The notes under the pieces are model-generated. The model did not search any database. It saw only the letters and a list, made by a program, of their open reading frames with translations, and was not told the origin of the DNA. The position numbers and the translations under genes are program-made. From NCBI GenBank assembly GCA_963700865.1, contig CAVOZC010000019.1, positions 200,449 through 264,448 of the forward strand: a DNA stretch of 64,000 nucleotides, in the 5' to 3' direction. Shown piece after piece: positions 1 to 8,894 of the stretch (position 1 is its first letter; every line of letters begins with the position of its first letter). The DNA is from CAVOGJ01 sp963700865. Lineage in GTDB: Bacteria; Planctomycetota; Planctomycetia; Pirellulales; Pirellulaceae.

Positions 1-326
1 GATACCAGGACCGGCAAATTGAAACCGAAATTTTCCGTGGACCACGAGACCACGATCTCACCTCTTTGAAATCGCGTCGGGCGACTTGGGTCCACGGCGG
101 GTGCGCGACTCCCCGGCAGACTGGGCTCCGTGACTTTGTCGAGCAGCTTGACGTGCTCCACACGAGCTCCGAATCGCTCCTTGATCTCGCTGCTCTCGCC
201 AGGAACGGCGACAAAGGTGCCACTCGATTGTTCGCCTGCCAGGATGGCCGCGGCCCGCTCGATGTCGAGTGGCGTTTCCACGCGATAAGTGGCGGCGATG
301 CGGTCGATGGCCATGGAATGAGTCAT
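1..326 (-). CDS. RuBisCO-like protein, N-terminal part (cut by window edge)
   Basis: About 108 N-terminal residues are visible; the rest lies left of the window. The reverse-strand translation has the hallmarks of the RuBisCO large-chain N-terminal domain: a YRVETPLD start, the AGEQSSGTF segment near residue 30, and a downstream ENFGFNLP segment. The catalytic barrel is not visible, so true RuBisCO and RuBisCO-like function cannot be separated from sequence here. The N-terminus looks more like the RuBisCO-like proteins of isoapionate catabolism than carbon-fixing RuBisCO (recollection of the family, not a search). It is divergent from the DapA-family gene and sits beside an operon with kinase, split transketolase and isomerase, which favours a sugar-acid role. 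The start at 326 was chosen as the first in-frame ATG; 314 is an alternative. Confidence 0.72.
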   Translation of the reverse strand, partial: MTHSMAIDRIAATYRVETPLDIERAAAILAGEQSSGTFVAVPGESSEIKERFGARVEHVKLLDKVTEPSLPGSRAPAVDPSRPTRFQRGEIVVSWSTENFGFNLPVLV

Positions 327-430
327 TTGGACTGTGGATAATGCGAGTCAGCCGAGCTGATCCGCGGCAAGATACGGCAGGTCAGGCAACCAGCGTATCT
401 TCCAGCGAAGCTATCAAACTTCAATGCATG

Positions 431-455
431 GTCCGACAATTTTGCGTAAATTGGA
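431..455. promoter_or_regulatory. Imperfect palindrome in divergent promoter (TTTTGC-type)
   Basis: Between the RuBisCO-like gene and the DapA-family gene, GTCC...AATTTTGCG...AAATTGGAC forms an imperfect inverted repeat that contains the TTTTGC core seen in other divergent promoters of this locus (11721, 17542, 32465). It ends about 42 bases before the ATG at 497. An operator role is inferred. Confidence 0.35.
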
Positions 456-496
456 CGTTATCGAATGCGATCTTTCTGACAGGAGTGACGCTCACC

Positions 497-1411
497 ATGC
501 CCAAGTTGCACGGAATCGTGCCGCCGCTGATTACCCCGCTGCGTGGGATCGATGAACTGGACGAGCCGGGACTCGGCCGACTGATCGAGCACGTGCTGGC
601 GGGTGGCGTCCAAGGCGTGTTCATCCTCGGCACGACCGGTGAAGCGCCGGGCCTGAGCTATCGACTGCGGCGAGAATTGATCCACAAATCGTGTGAACTC
701 GTTCAGGGCCGAGTGCCGGTGCTTGTCGGCGTCACCGACACCTCGTTTATCGAATCGATTGCCTTGGCCGAAGTCGCCGCTGAAGCCGGTGCGACGGCCG
801 TTGTCCTGACCACGCCCTACTACTTTCCGGCCGGCCAGACGGAATTGGTCGACTATGTCCATAATATCTCGCAGCGGTTGCCGCTACCCATCATGCTCTA
901 TAACATGCCCAGTCTCACCAAAGTCTGGTTTGAATTGGAAACGCTGCAGCGACTCGCATCGATCGATAAGATCATCGGACTCAAGGACAGCAGTGGGGAG
1001 TTGTCGTATCTGGAGCAAGTCCTGCCGCTCAAGTTGACTCGTCCCGACTGGTCCATCCTGGTCGGATCCGATCCCCTCTTGCCAGCCGCGGTGCGACTCG
1101 GAGCGGACGGGGGCGTGTCTGGCGGGGCCAATATCTGTCCGCGCTTATTTGCGGACTGTTACGAGGCGACCATTGCCGGAGACCGGGAGAGGCAAGCCGA
1201 GCTGCACGATCGCATCCTGGAGCTGCAGCAGATCTATGAAATCGGGAAATACGCCTCGCGCTTCCTCAAGGCGACGAAGTGCGCGGCGTCTTTACTGGGA
1301 ATCTGCGAAGACATTCTGGCGGAGCCTTTTCATCACTTTCACCCGCCGGAACGGAAGCGGGTCCGCGCCATTCTCGAGTCGATGCAGATCGGCCCGCTCC
1401 GCGACGACTAA
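497..1411 (+). CDS. Dihydrodipicolinate synthase (DapA) family lyase/aldolase
   Basis: A 304-residue class I (Schiff-base) TIM-barrel protein of the DapA/N-acetylneuraminate lyase family. Visible motifs are GTTGE at 45-49, the active-site tyrosine in YNMP at 135, and the Schiff-base lysine in GLKDSSG at 163. The start ATG at 497 has an AGGAG at 481-485. The family includes dihydrodipicolinate synthase but also many aldolases and dehydratases for 2-keto-3-deoxy sugar acids. Placement between a RuBisCO-like gene and a sugar-kinase/transketolase operon argues for carbohydrate catabolism rather than lysine synthesis (inference). It converges on the kinase gene with a four-base overlap of 3' ends. 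The exact substrate cannot be read from sequence. Confidence 0.9.
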   Translation: MPKLHGIVPPLITPLRGIDELDEPGLGRLIEHVLAGGVQGVFILGTTGEAPGLSYRLRRELIHKSCELVQGRVPVLVGVTDTSFIESIALAEVAAEAGATAVVLTTPYYFPAGQTELVDYVHNISQRLPLPIMLYNMPSLTKVWFELETLQRLASIDKIIGLKDSSGELSYLEQVLPLKLTRPDWSILVGSDPLLPAAVRLGADGGVSGGANICPRLFADCYEATIAGDRERQAELHDRILELQQIYEIGKYASRFLKATKCAASLLGICEDILAEPFHHFHPPERKRVRAILESMQIGPLRDD

Positions 1412-2904
1412 TGCTTTCCGACTTCACCGGTTACCCGGCTCACCGCTCGCTGCCAGCCCTGGTAGAAACGTTCCGCGCTGGCGGGCTCCATTTGCGGGAG
1501 AAATCGCCGCATGGCCCGTGACGCCGAGTCGAGGTGGTTGAGCGGGTCGGCGCCGGCTCGACCCAATTGTCCGGCCCGGGCGGCACCCCAGGCCGAGGAT
1601 TCGGCCACATCGGCGACCAGCAGATCGATCCGAGTCACGTCGGCCGTGAATTGCATCAAGAACTCGTTGTGTGTCGGCCCGCCGTCGGCGAAGAGATGGC
1701 GGGGGGAAATTCCGGACTCGCTGCCCAGCATCTCCAGCACATCACGAATCTGGTAGGAGATCGCCTCCAAGGCCGCCCGTACGATGTGCGCCCTGCCGGT
1801 ATACCCGGTCATCCCCACAATGGCGGCGCGGGCATGGGGACTCCAATAGGGAGCACTCAATCCGGCGAACGCAGGGACGAAGTAGACACCCCCGTTGTCC
1901 TCCACCGATCGTGCCAAGACCTCGGTTTCCGCGGCGTCCCCAATCATCTGGGCCTGATCTTTCAGCCAGGTGACCGTGGCCGACGAATAGTTGATGATGC
2001 CCTCCAGCGCATAAGTCGGTTGGCCGTGCCAAACCCAGGCGAGCGCCGTGACCGCGTTGCCGTTCATCGCTGGCAGCTGATGGCCCACATTGAGCAATAC
2101 AGAGGTGCCCGTGCCAAAGGTGGCTTTCGCCATGCCCGGCTGGAAGCAGCCTTGTCCGAAGAGCGACGCCTGCGAATCTCCCATCACGCCTTGAATCGGC
2201 ACGCGCTTTGGCAGTCCCCCGTGCACATCCGTCGTCCCAAATTCGGCAGCGCTTTCGCGAACTTCCGGCAGCGCTTCTCGCGGGACACGAAACAGCCCGC
2301 ATAGCTCGTCGTCCCACTGCAAGGAGCCAATGTGGTAGAGCAGCGTGCGACTGGCGTTCGTCGGATCGGTCGCAAAGACACGTCCTTCGGTCAGCCGATA
2401 GATCAGGTAGGCATCGATCGTTCCGATCAACGCCTTTCCCTGGACCAGTTGCGATTCCAAATCCGGGACATGATCCACCAGCCATCGCAGCTTCGAACCT
2501 GAAAAATACGAATCAAGCTGCAGGCCGGTTTTGCGGCGAATCATGTCTTCCTTTCCGCCGCGCCGCAGTTCGTCGCAGATGGGGTCCCCACGACGGCATT
2601 GCCAGACAATGGCGTGGTACAGCGGCCGCCCTGTCAGCCGGTCGAAGACGACGACCGTTTCCCGCTGATTGGTAATCGCCAGATTTTCCAGCGAAGACAT
2701 CGCGGATTGATTACGTGCCGCGAGTTCTTGCACCGAACCCAAAACGTTTTGCCAGATTTCCTCTGCGTCATGCTCCACCCAGCCAGGCTGGGGATAGATC
2801 TGGCGATGATCGCGCGAGACGCGGTCGACCAGCCGACCGTTCGCGTCAAATAAGATCGCCTTGGAGGAGGAGGTACTCTGGTCGATGGCGAGCGTGGTTT
2901 GCAT
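1408..2904 (-). CDS. FGGY-family carbohydrate kinase (glycerol kinase/apulose kinase-like)
   Basis: 498 residues, the usual FGGY length. It begins with the ATPase-fold phosphate loop (AIDQSTSSSKA), carries a YFSGSKLRWL segment of the first FGGY signature, and near residue 400 has the ADGGPTHNEF adenosine-binding signature. It would phosphorylate a polyol or ketose in the cytoplasm. Overall it looks closest to glycerol kinase. It is the last gene of a tightly packed operon: ten bases separate it from the transketolase C-terminal gene, which follows the N-terminal subunit and a sugar isomerase. The set isomerase, FGGY kinase and split transketolase matches the apulose-4-phosphate pathway, where such a kinase acts as apulose kinase (family knowledge). 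That assignment here is inference; glycerol, xylulose or fuculose kinase are alternatives. The start at 2904 was chosen for the MQTTLAIDQ N-terminus and the AAGGTAAG upstream. Confidence 0.88.
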   Translation of the reverse strand: MQTTLAIDQSTSSSKAILFDANGRLVDRVSRDHRQIYPQPGWVEHDAEEIWQNVLGSVQELAARNQSAMSSLENLAITNQRETVVVFDRLTGRPLYHAIVWQCRRGDPICDELRRGGKEDMIRRKTGLQLDSYFSGSKLRWLVDHVPDLESQLVQGKALIGTIDAYLIYRLTEGRVFATDPTNASRTLLYHIGSLQWDDELCGLFRVPREALPEVRESAAEFGTTDVHGGLPKRVPIQGVMGDSQASLFGQGCFQPGMAKATFGTGTSVLLNVGHQLPAMNGNAVTALAWVWHGQPTYALEGIINYSSATVTWLKDQAQMIGDAAETEVLARSVEDNGGVYFVPAFAGLSAPYWSPHARAAIVGMTGYTGRAHIVRAALEAISYQIRDVLEMLGSESGISPRHLFADGGPTHNEFLMQFTADVTRIDLLVADVAESSAWGAARAGQLGRAGADPLNHLDSASRAMRRFLPQMEPASAERFYQGWQRAVSRVTGEVGKH

Positions 2905-2914
2905 GCTACTTACC

Positions 2915-3928
2915 TTAGGGCAGCCGTAATGACTCAAGCAACTCGCAGGCCGTCGCGACAAGTCCCTCCATACTGATCCCGTAGTGACGAAAGATGTCGG
3001 ACTGGCTCCCAGTGACCGTGTCCTCATCCGGAATCGCGACGATTCGGAACGGTACGGCGATGCTGGCTTGCAGGATTTCGGCGGCGCAGGCCTCTCCGAG
3101 CCCACCGTGGATCGAATGTTCTTCTACCGTGATCACGGCACGGCACGTGGCGGCCGCTTCCCGAACCGCTTCCCGATCGAGTGGCTTGACGGTATGCACG
3201 CTGAGGACTCGACAACCGATGCCCTGTTGCTCCAGGCGAGCGGCCGCCAGGAGACAATGGATGACGGTTTCCCCGGTCCCGATGAACGCCAGATCTGAAC
3301 CTTCGCGGATGGTGATGGCCTTGCCGATCGTGAAACCGGCATGTTGGGCGTGCAAGTCGTACAGCGCCGCCTTACCGAAGCGAAGGTAGACCGGGTGATC
3401 CGCCGCCGCCGCCGCCAGGACGGCGTAATGCGTCTCAATGTTGTCGGCCGGTGCGATCACAGCGATGTTGTGAATGGCACGCAACGCCGCAAAATCGTGT
3501 AACGAATGATGCGTGCTGCCCAAGGCACCATAACTGACGCCGGCGCTGATCCCGACCACGGTGGCCGGAACATCCGAATAGCAGATGTCGTTTTTGATCT
3601 GCTCCAGCGAACGTGCCGTGAGGAAGCAGGCGGGCGAGACGGCAAAGACGTTCTTGCCGCACGCGGCCAGGCCCGCCGAGACGCCGACGAGATTCTGCTC
3701 GGCAATGCCAATTTCAACGATCTGTTGCGGGTAAGATTCCGCAAACGGACCGAGCTTCCCAGATCCACGCGAGTCGCTCGTCACCGCCAGGAGCTGGCGA
3801 TCGGCGCCAGCCAGCTCCGCCAAGGTTTCCGCGAACTGGACGAGGTTCGGGCGGCCCAGTCGCAATTTCAACGCCTCGGCCACCGCCACGGCATCCGCGG
3901 AATACATGGACGGGGCGGGTGCACTCAC
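2915..3928 (-). CDS. Split transketolase, C-terminal (pyrimidine-binding) subunit
   Basis: 337 residues matching the pyrimidine-binding and C-terminal domains of transketolase. The catalytic glutamate lies in EIGIAEQN (72-79, E77). GSTHHSLHD at 137-145 is the conserved donor-site loop, and a VKPLD segment opens the C-terminal domain. It needs the adjacent N-terminal subunit to form a thiamine diphosphate enzyme. The GTG start overlaps the stop of that subunit (GTGA at 3928-3925), a sign of coupled translation; an in-frame ATG seven codons later is an alternative. Split transketolases occur in apulose-4-phosphate, sulfosugar and general pentose pathways. The neighbouring kinase and isomerase make a sugar-specific transketolase more likely than a housekeeping one (inference). 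Confidence 0.9.
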   Translation of the reverse strand: MSAPAPSMYSADAVAVAEALKLRLGRPNLVQFAETLAELAGADRQLLAVTSDSRGSGKLGPFAESYPQQIVEIGIAEQNLVGVSAGLAACGKNVFAVSPACFLTARSLEQIKNDICYSDVPATVVGISAGVSYGALGSTHHSLHDFAALRAIHNIAVIAPADNIETHYAVLAAAAADHPVYLRFGKAALYDLHAQHAGFTIGKAITIREGSDLAFIGTGETVIHCLLAAARLEQQGIGCRVLSVHTVKPLDREAVREAAATCRAVITVEEHSIHGGLGEACAAEILQASIAVPFRIVAIPDEDTVTGSQSDIFRHYGISMEGLVATACELLESLRLP

Positions 3929-4770
3929 AGCAGGCTCTCCCGCAATCGCCGCTCCGCCCGTTGCAGCTCTTCGTCGGCTTGGCGAAATTGCTCTTCGTTC
4001 GGGACACCGTGGTGCCAGGTGACCACGTCTTCCATAAAGCTGATGCCTTTACCCTTCGTGGTATGGGCGATCACGCACCGTGGTTGCCCGTTGGAAGCGG
4101 TAGTCAACGCGTTCGTCAATTGGTCCGTATCGTGTCCATCGATATGGGTAACGATCCAGCCGAAGGCCCGAAATTTGTCCTCGAGCGGCTCGTTATTGCA
4201 CACATCCCGCGTGCGGCCGGTGATTTGCAGCGTATTGTGGTCGATGATGGCGCACAAATTGTCGAGTTGATAATGGGCTGCCACCATGGCGGCCTCCCAG
4301 TTGGAACCCTCTGCCAATTCGCCATCCCCGAGGAGTGTGTAAATGCGATAATCGGCCGCGTCGAGTTTCGCGGCCAGCGCCATGCCGGCACTGATCGATA
4401 GGCCATGGCCCAGGGCTCCGGTATTCATTTCGATGCCGGGGATTTTGCGGGTCGGATGCCCCACGAAGGGCGATTGATATCGACAGAGAGTGAGCAAATC
4501 GGACGCGGGGAAAAATCCGCAGTCCGCCAGCACGACGTAGAGAGCTTCCACCGAATGCCCTTTACTCTGAATATACCGATCGCGATGAGGATCTTGCATC
4601 GTATCTGGCGTCACGCGAAGCACGCGATTGTAGAGCACATTCAGAATGTCGACACAGGAAAGGCTGCCGCCGGTATGCCCGGCACCGGCTTCGACAATGT
4701 ACTGCAAGAGCTGGCGTCGATAGCGGACGGACTTCAACTGCAATTCGAGATCACTCAGTGACACCGTCAT
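3925..4770 (-). CDS. Split transketolase, N-terminal (thiamine diphosphate-binding) subunit
   Basis: 281 residues corresponding to the transketolase PP domain. Visible are GHTGG at 31-35, SKGH at 69-72, GALGHGL at 118-124, and the metal/diphosphate motif starting GDGELAEG at 148 with its Asn at 157. The ATG at 4770 overlaps the stop of the upstream isomerase gene (ATGA at 4770-4767), and the 3' end overlaps the C-terminal subunit by four bases, so three consecutive genes look translationally coupled. The transferred ketol donor is not evident from the sequence. By analogy to characterised AptA/AptB pairs an apulose phosphate is proposed; sulfofructose-type and ordinary pentose-phosphate donors remain possible. 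Confidence 0.9.
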   Translation of the reverse strand: MTVSLSDLELQLKSVRYRRQLLQYIVEAGAGHTGGSLSCVDILNVLYNRVLRVTPDTMQDPHRDRYIQSKGHSVEALYVVLADCGFFPASDLLTLCRYQSPFVGHPTRKIPGIEMNTGALGHGLSISAGMALAAKLDAADYRIYTLLGDGELAEGSNWEAAMVAAHYQLDNLCAIIDHNTLQITGRTRDVCNNEPLEDKFRAFGWIVTHIDGHDTDQLTNALTTASNGQPRCVIAHTTKGKGISFMEDVVTWHHGVPNEEQFRQADEELQRAERRLRESLL

Positions 4771-6185
4771 GCCTCCCCGTGCCAATAGGTGTCCCAACCG
4801 AGATAGTGTCGCAGGGATTCGTGAAGCACGGCCGCGGTGTGGGAGCTTGTCATGACGACGTGATGCTCAAATCCTTCTCGACAAACGTACTGCATCAGCT
4901 GTTGAAGCCCGGGGACTTGGGCGACGGCCCGTGTGCCAAAGGTCAGGAGCGGATCATCCGTCAAGGCGACTTCTCCGACGTAGGCCCGCATCCGCCCATC
5001 GGCATCCGCGGTGGTGATCCGTCCGTACGTGAGTGGTCCCGCGGGCGTGCGGCCCTCGAGTGCCCCATAGGTATTCTCGACGCCAGTAATGCTTCCCAGG
5101 ATCGGCGCCGTGGAGATCTTAATGTCCGGGAGAAAACTCTTTGCCCAATTGCCGCAATGAAAGAGCGTACACTTGTCGTCGTCGTCCCCATAGTTGTTGT
5201 TCCAGTCCACCAAGGCAGCTGGTGAAGCGGCCGCGAGCTGCATGGCATACATGGTGAGCACTCCCGTCACGTCAACTTCACAAGCGCTGGGCATGAAGCC
5301 CTCGCTCATCATGCTCATGAGTGTGCAAACGTTGCAGCCATAATTCTGCTGGACGGACGTCCAACACTGGATGGCCGTCGCGTCCAATGAATGCTCTTGC
5401 ATCCATTGTCCCAAGACGACACCCAATTTGGCCATCTGCACCAGCTTTTCCTGCGGCACGCCCGGCGCGGGGGCATACTCGGTAATCTCCCCCAGCTTGG
5501 CTTGCACTGCCGCCGCCTCGGCATCCAGTCGTGCCGCCCACCCCAGCACTTCCGACAGATCGACCGTCGTCACACTGACGCCGTGGCGTTCGAGTATTTT
5601 TTCGCTGTAACGAACCGTATTGAAAGCGCCCGGTCGAGCACCTACGGCACCCAGACGGGCACCTCGTACTCCATTCACAACATGGCAAATCCTGCGAAAC
5701 CTCTCCAAGTCGTTTCCAAAGCTCTCTGAGTTGGGATGCGACACGTGTTTCGAGGTTAGTGAAAATTTAATACCGGCCTGGACGAGGTTGTTGCACACAG
5801 AAATTTTGCCGCAAAATGCATCACGTCGCCGCGCGACATTCAATTTGTCAGGATCGTCGGGATACCCTTGAATCAGTACTGGCACATTCAGTCCAGACAG
5901 TTTGAGGGTATCGGCGACGCCCTTCTCATCGCCGAAATTGGGAAGCACGACGAGGACGCCGTCAATCTCCGTGCGGTGTTTGGCGAACAGCTCAGCACAC
6001 GTTCGTGCCTCCGCATGCGTCTCAATACCGCCCAGCTTGGTGGCTTCTTCCGCGACGATGATGGGGGTAATCTGACGAGCTGCGAATAAATCGAGGACAT
6101 CCCGCCGAGCTTCGGACACCAGTTGGTCCGGAAAGAAGTCGCGATTGCCGATGATGACAGCGAGTGTCAAAGAACGGTCCTGCAT
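4767..6185 (-). CDS. L-fucose/L-arabinose isomerase family protein
   Basis: 472 residues resembling the fucose/arabinose isomerase superfamily, metal-dependent aldose-ketose isomerases. Supporting features are an N-terminal Rossmann-like region (LVVLPNFGDE, VPVLIQGYPD), a central CEVDVTGVLT segment with the expected acidic residues, and a DWNNNYGDDDDKC stretch followed by an HCGNW motif. It heads the coupled set isomerase > transketolase N > transketolase C > FGGY kinase. A plausible step is aldose to ketose conversion ahead of phosphorylation, for example D-apiose to D-apulose or a fucose/arabinose reaction. Characterised apiose isomerases belong, as far as I recall, to a different (xylose-isomerase-like TIM-barrel) family, so if the apiose model is right this is a non-orthologous replacement. 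Start 6185 gives the first residues that look like family sequence (MQDRSLTLAV). Confidence 0.82.
   Translation of the reverse strand: MQDRSLTLAVIIGNRDFFPDQLVSEARRDVLDLFAARQITPIIVAEEATKLGGIETHAEARTCAELFAKHRTEIDGVLVVLPNFGDEKGVADTLKLSGLNVPVLIQGYPDDPDKLNVARRRDAFCGKISVCNNLVQAGIKFSLTSKHVSHPNSESFGNDLERFRRICHVVNGVRGARLGAVGARPGAFNTVRYSEKILERHGVSVTTVDLSEVLGWAARLDAEAAAVQAKLGEITEYAPAPGVPQEKLVQMAKLGVVLGQWMQEHSLDATAIQCWTSVQQNYGCNVCTLMSMMSEGFMPSACEVDVTGVLTMYAMQLAAASPAALVDWNNNYGDDDDKCTLFHCGNWAKSFLPDIKISTAPILGSITGVENTYGALEGRTPAGPLTYGRITTADADGRMRAYVGEVALTDDPLLTFGTRAVAQVPGLQQLMQYVCREGFEHHVVMTSSHTAAVLHESLRHYLGWDTYWHGEA
5803..5817. promoter_or_regulatory. Perfect palindrome ATTTTGC-C-GCAAAAT inside the isomerase gene
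   Basis: A seven-base perfect inverted repeat around one base. The half-site is the same TTTTGC/GCAAAA seen in four divergent promoters of this locus. It lies about 370 bases inside the isomerase coding sequence. It may be an intragenic operator or a chance outcome of the codons for AFCGKI. Confidence 0.25.
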
Positions 6186-6453
6186 GGGTCGATTCTCAGT
6201 GCGCGAGTTCGAGCCAGACGGCAAGCATCGGTTTGCGACCGCGTCATGGCCCGCGAGTGGCGTTGATTTTAAACCATCCGCAGTCGCTTCGCGAGCGATG
6301 AGGGCGCATGATGGCGGCATCGACGGCTCGACCGCGGAAGGGAAGTGTTTTGCACGATTGTTCCTCTTCTTTGCGATTTCGCGTCTCTTCTTCCAGCCCA
6401 CGCAGTCCACGAACCTCGCGCGGCCGGGGGGCGAAAGGGTGGGCTCGCGTGGG
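6186..6453. other. Gap between GH95 and isomerase genes
   Basis: 268 bases without a gene inside the minus-strand operon. It holds one TTTTGCA half-site at 6348-6354, about 165 bases upstream of the isomerase start, so an internal promoter is possible. No terminator-like hairpin was seen. Confidence 0.3.
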
Positions 6454-8894
6454 TTAGCCGTCCCCATCGGCGGGCGACAGAAATGACGCGCCCGTCAGAC
6501 GGATGCAACAAGCGCCTGGTGCCTGCAAGGGCAGCTTCGCTTTCCCGTATTGCACCGTAATCGGAGTGGCAATTGTCGAGCGCAATTCGGCGGCGGTCAG
6601 TTGGCCATCCTGCCAGGCGATATCGACTTCCCAGTTACCCCGGGCTCGCAATCCGCGCACGGAACCCGTTGGCCAGGCTGCCGGCAAGGCCGGCAGCAGG
6701 TCAACGATCCACGTGCCAGCGGGCCCGCGACGATGCGATTGGAGCAGCATCTCGCACATGCCGTTGGTCACGCCGAAGTTTCCATCGATCTGAAACGGGG
6801 GATGCGCGTCAAACAGGTTGCTGTAGAGTCCGCCGTCAACGTACTCCGTCTTTTTGGAATCGGTCAGCGTCATCAGCCCGCGGAGCGTCTGGAATGCCCG
6901 ATCGCCGTCTCTCAGTCGGGCCCAGAAATTGATTTTCCAGGCCCGCGACCAGCCGGTGCCGCCATCTCCCCGCATTTCCAGTGAGACGCGTGCCGCCTGA
7001 AAAAGGTCGGGCGTTTCCGGCGTAATCTCGCTACCTGGGTGCAGTCCCCACAAATGCGACACGTGTCGGTGCCGATTCTGCGGGTCATCGATATCGTCCA
7101 GCCATTCTTGCAGCTGCCCGTATTTCCCGATGCGATTCTTGGCAATGCGGTCGCGGAGTTCCGTCAGCCGCGCGACAAGAGCCTCGTCGATTTCCAGCAA
7201 CTGTGCGGCTTCGATCGTGTTCGCAAACAGGTCGCGAATGATCTGATGATCCATCGTGGGGCCGATCACCAGGCCTCCCTGCTCGGGCGAGTTACTCGGT
7301 CCACTCACCAGTGTGGTTCCGTCCCCCCGCGGGTCGGGGATCAAGAAATCCGCAAAGAACAGGCAAGCCGATTTCATCAGCGGATAGGCCCGCTCACGCA
7401 AGAAAACTTTATTGCCGGTAAAACAGTAGTGCCACCAAAGATGTTGGCACAGCCATGCGCCGCCCGTGGGCCAGATCCCATGATCCGATGCGTTGATGGG
7501 CGCGGTTCCGCGCCACAAGTCAAAATTGTGGTGCAAGACCCATCCGTCGGCCGCGTAGTGATCGCGGGCCGTCTGCCGACCGGCAACCGCCAACTCCTCG
7601 ATGGCGTCAAACAACGGCTGTCCACACTCGCTCAGATTACATGGTTCGGTGAGCCAGTAGTTCATTTCCGCGTTGATGTTCACCGTGTATTTACAGTCCC
7701 AAGGCGGCTCGAGTTGATCGTTCCAAAGGCCCTGCAGGTTGGCCGGCTGGCAACCAGGACGGCTGCTGGCAATCATCAAGTAACGACCGTAGTCAAAAAG
7801 CAATTTTGCAAGTGCCGGATCGGGATGGTCCGAGAATGCCAGCAGCCGATCGTCGGTCGGCACGGCGAGCGGAGCTGTTTCGGATGTCGGGCTGGTGTCC
7901 AACTGCAAGGCGACTTGGCGAAAGAGTCGCTGGTGATCGGCCACGTGGTCCGCGCGAAGTTGTGCATACGTCCGGTTCGTGAGACCATCCAAATCGTGTT
8001 GACTGCGCGAGTGGGTCCGCGGACAAATCGCGATAGCTGACGAAGTTCGTCGCTCCGGTCAGCACGAGCGTCGCCGACGTCGCGTTTTTCACGCTGAGGT
8101 GATCGGCGTCGGTCCGCACCTTGCCATCGGTTTCCAGAATGTGCAAATGGGCGGCAAAGCGAATTTTGCCAGCCGAGTGGCCGCGGTAACGATCCACCGT
8201 GTCGCGGACCCGACCCTGCAAAACCAGCGTCCGCCCACCGCTCGGTTCCACGGCCGCATCCTCGTGGGGGCTGCTGAGAGTGGCGGAGAAGTCAAAGGCA
8301 TCCCCCGTTGTTCCGCCGAGATGGATCACGATCGCCCGCGCCGGATAGCTGGCGAACGATTCCCGGCGAAAAATCTTCTTGCCTGCCAGCTCATACTCGG
8401 TGGTGGCGATCGCCGTGTCGAGGTCCAACTGGCGGTAGTAGCGGAGCGGATCCGCATGGTCAAACGTCAGTTCGATGTCTCCAAAGGGCTGGTAGGCCAT
8501 CTGCCGAATCGGGTCGGACATGAATACGCGCATGGCCAAATCTTCCGCGGCTTGCTGCTGGCCCGCGACGAGCAGCCGTCGGATTTCGGGCAAAGATTCC
8601 GCGGCTCCGGGTCGCGCGTAGGGCCTTGGTCCACCCGTCCAAAGGGTATCCTCATTAAATTGGTATCGTGCCCGGGCGATCCCGCCAAAGACCATGGCTC
8701 CCATCCGCCCGTTACCTATGGGCAGGGCCTCGGTCCATCGTTCAGCCGGCACCTCGTAATACAAGCGGGACGATGGCTGGCAGATCGCCGCGGCGATGTC
8801 TCGAGTTTCATCCGCCTGCGCTGCAGGCCACGATCCCGGCAATCGCTGGCCATGCGACGACCAACCAGCGGGCGCTGCGGATGGCAAGCTTCAT
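6454..8894 (-). CDS. GH95 family glycoside hydrolase (alpha-L-fucosidase/alpha-L-galactosidase type), frameshifted
   Basis: Two reading frames together give a near-complete GH95 enzyme of roughly 800 residues. The N-terminal beta-sandwich has LYYEVPAERWTEALPIGNGRMG and FNEDTLWTGGP segments; the catalytic helical barrel follows (NLQGLWND, NINAEMNYWL, DGWVLHHNFDLW, HVSHLWGLHPG, GWSRAWKINFWARL). The family removes terminal alpha-L-fucose or alpha-L-galactose from plant glycans. The frame changes near 8000-8010, where GCGC stands in place of an expected GCGCGC. A second change near 8820 is deduced because an ATG at 8894 overlaps the upstream lyase stop (ATGA) and opens a signal peptide ending ACSA that only joins the body if a GC is restored. 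Both could be sequence errors. It is probably secreted and co-transcribed with the upstream pectate lyase. Confidence 0.85.

Noticed and set aside
66..341. Open frame on the plus strand at the left edge
   Set aside because: It is the mirror of the RuBisCO-like gene on the minus strand, whose translation shows real family motifs.
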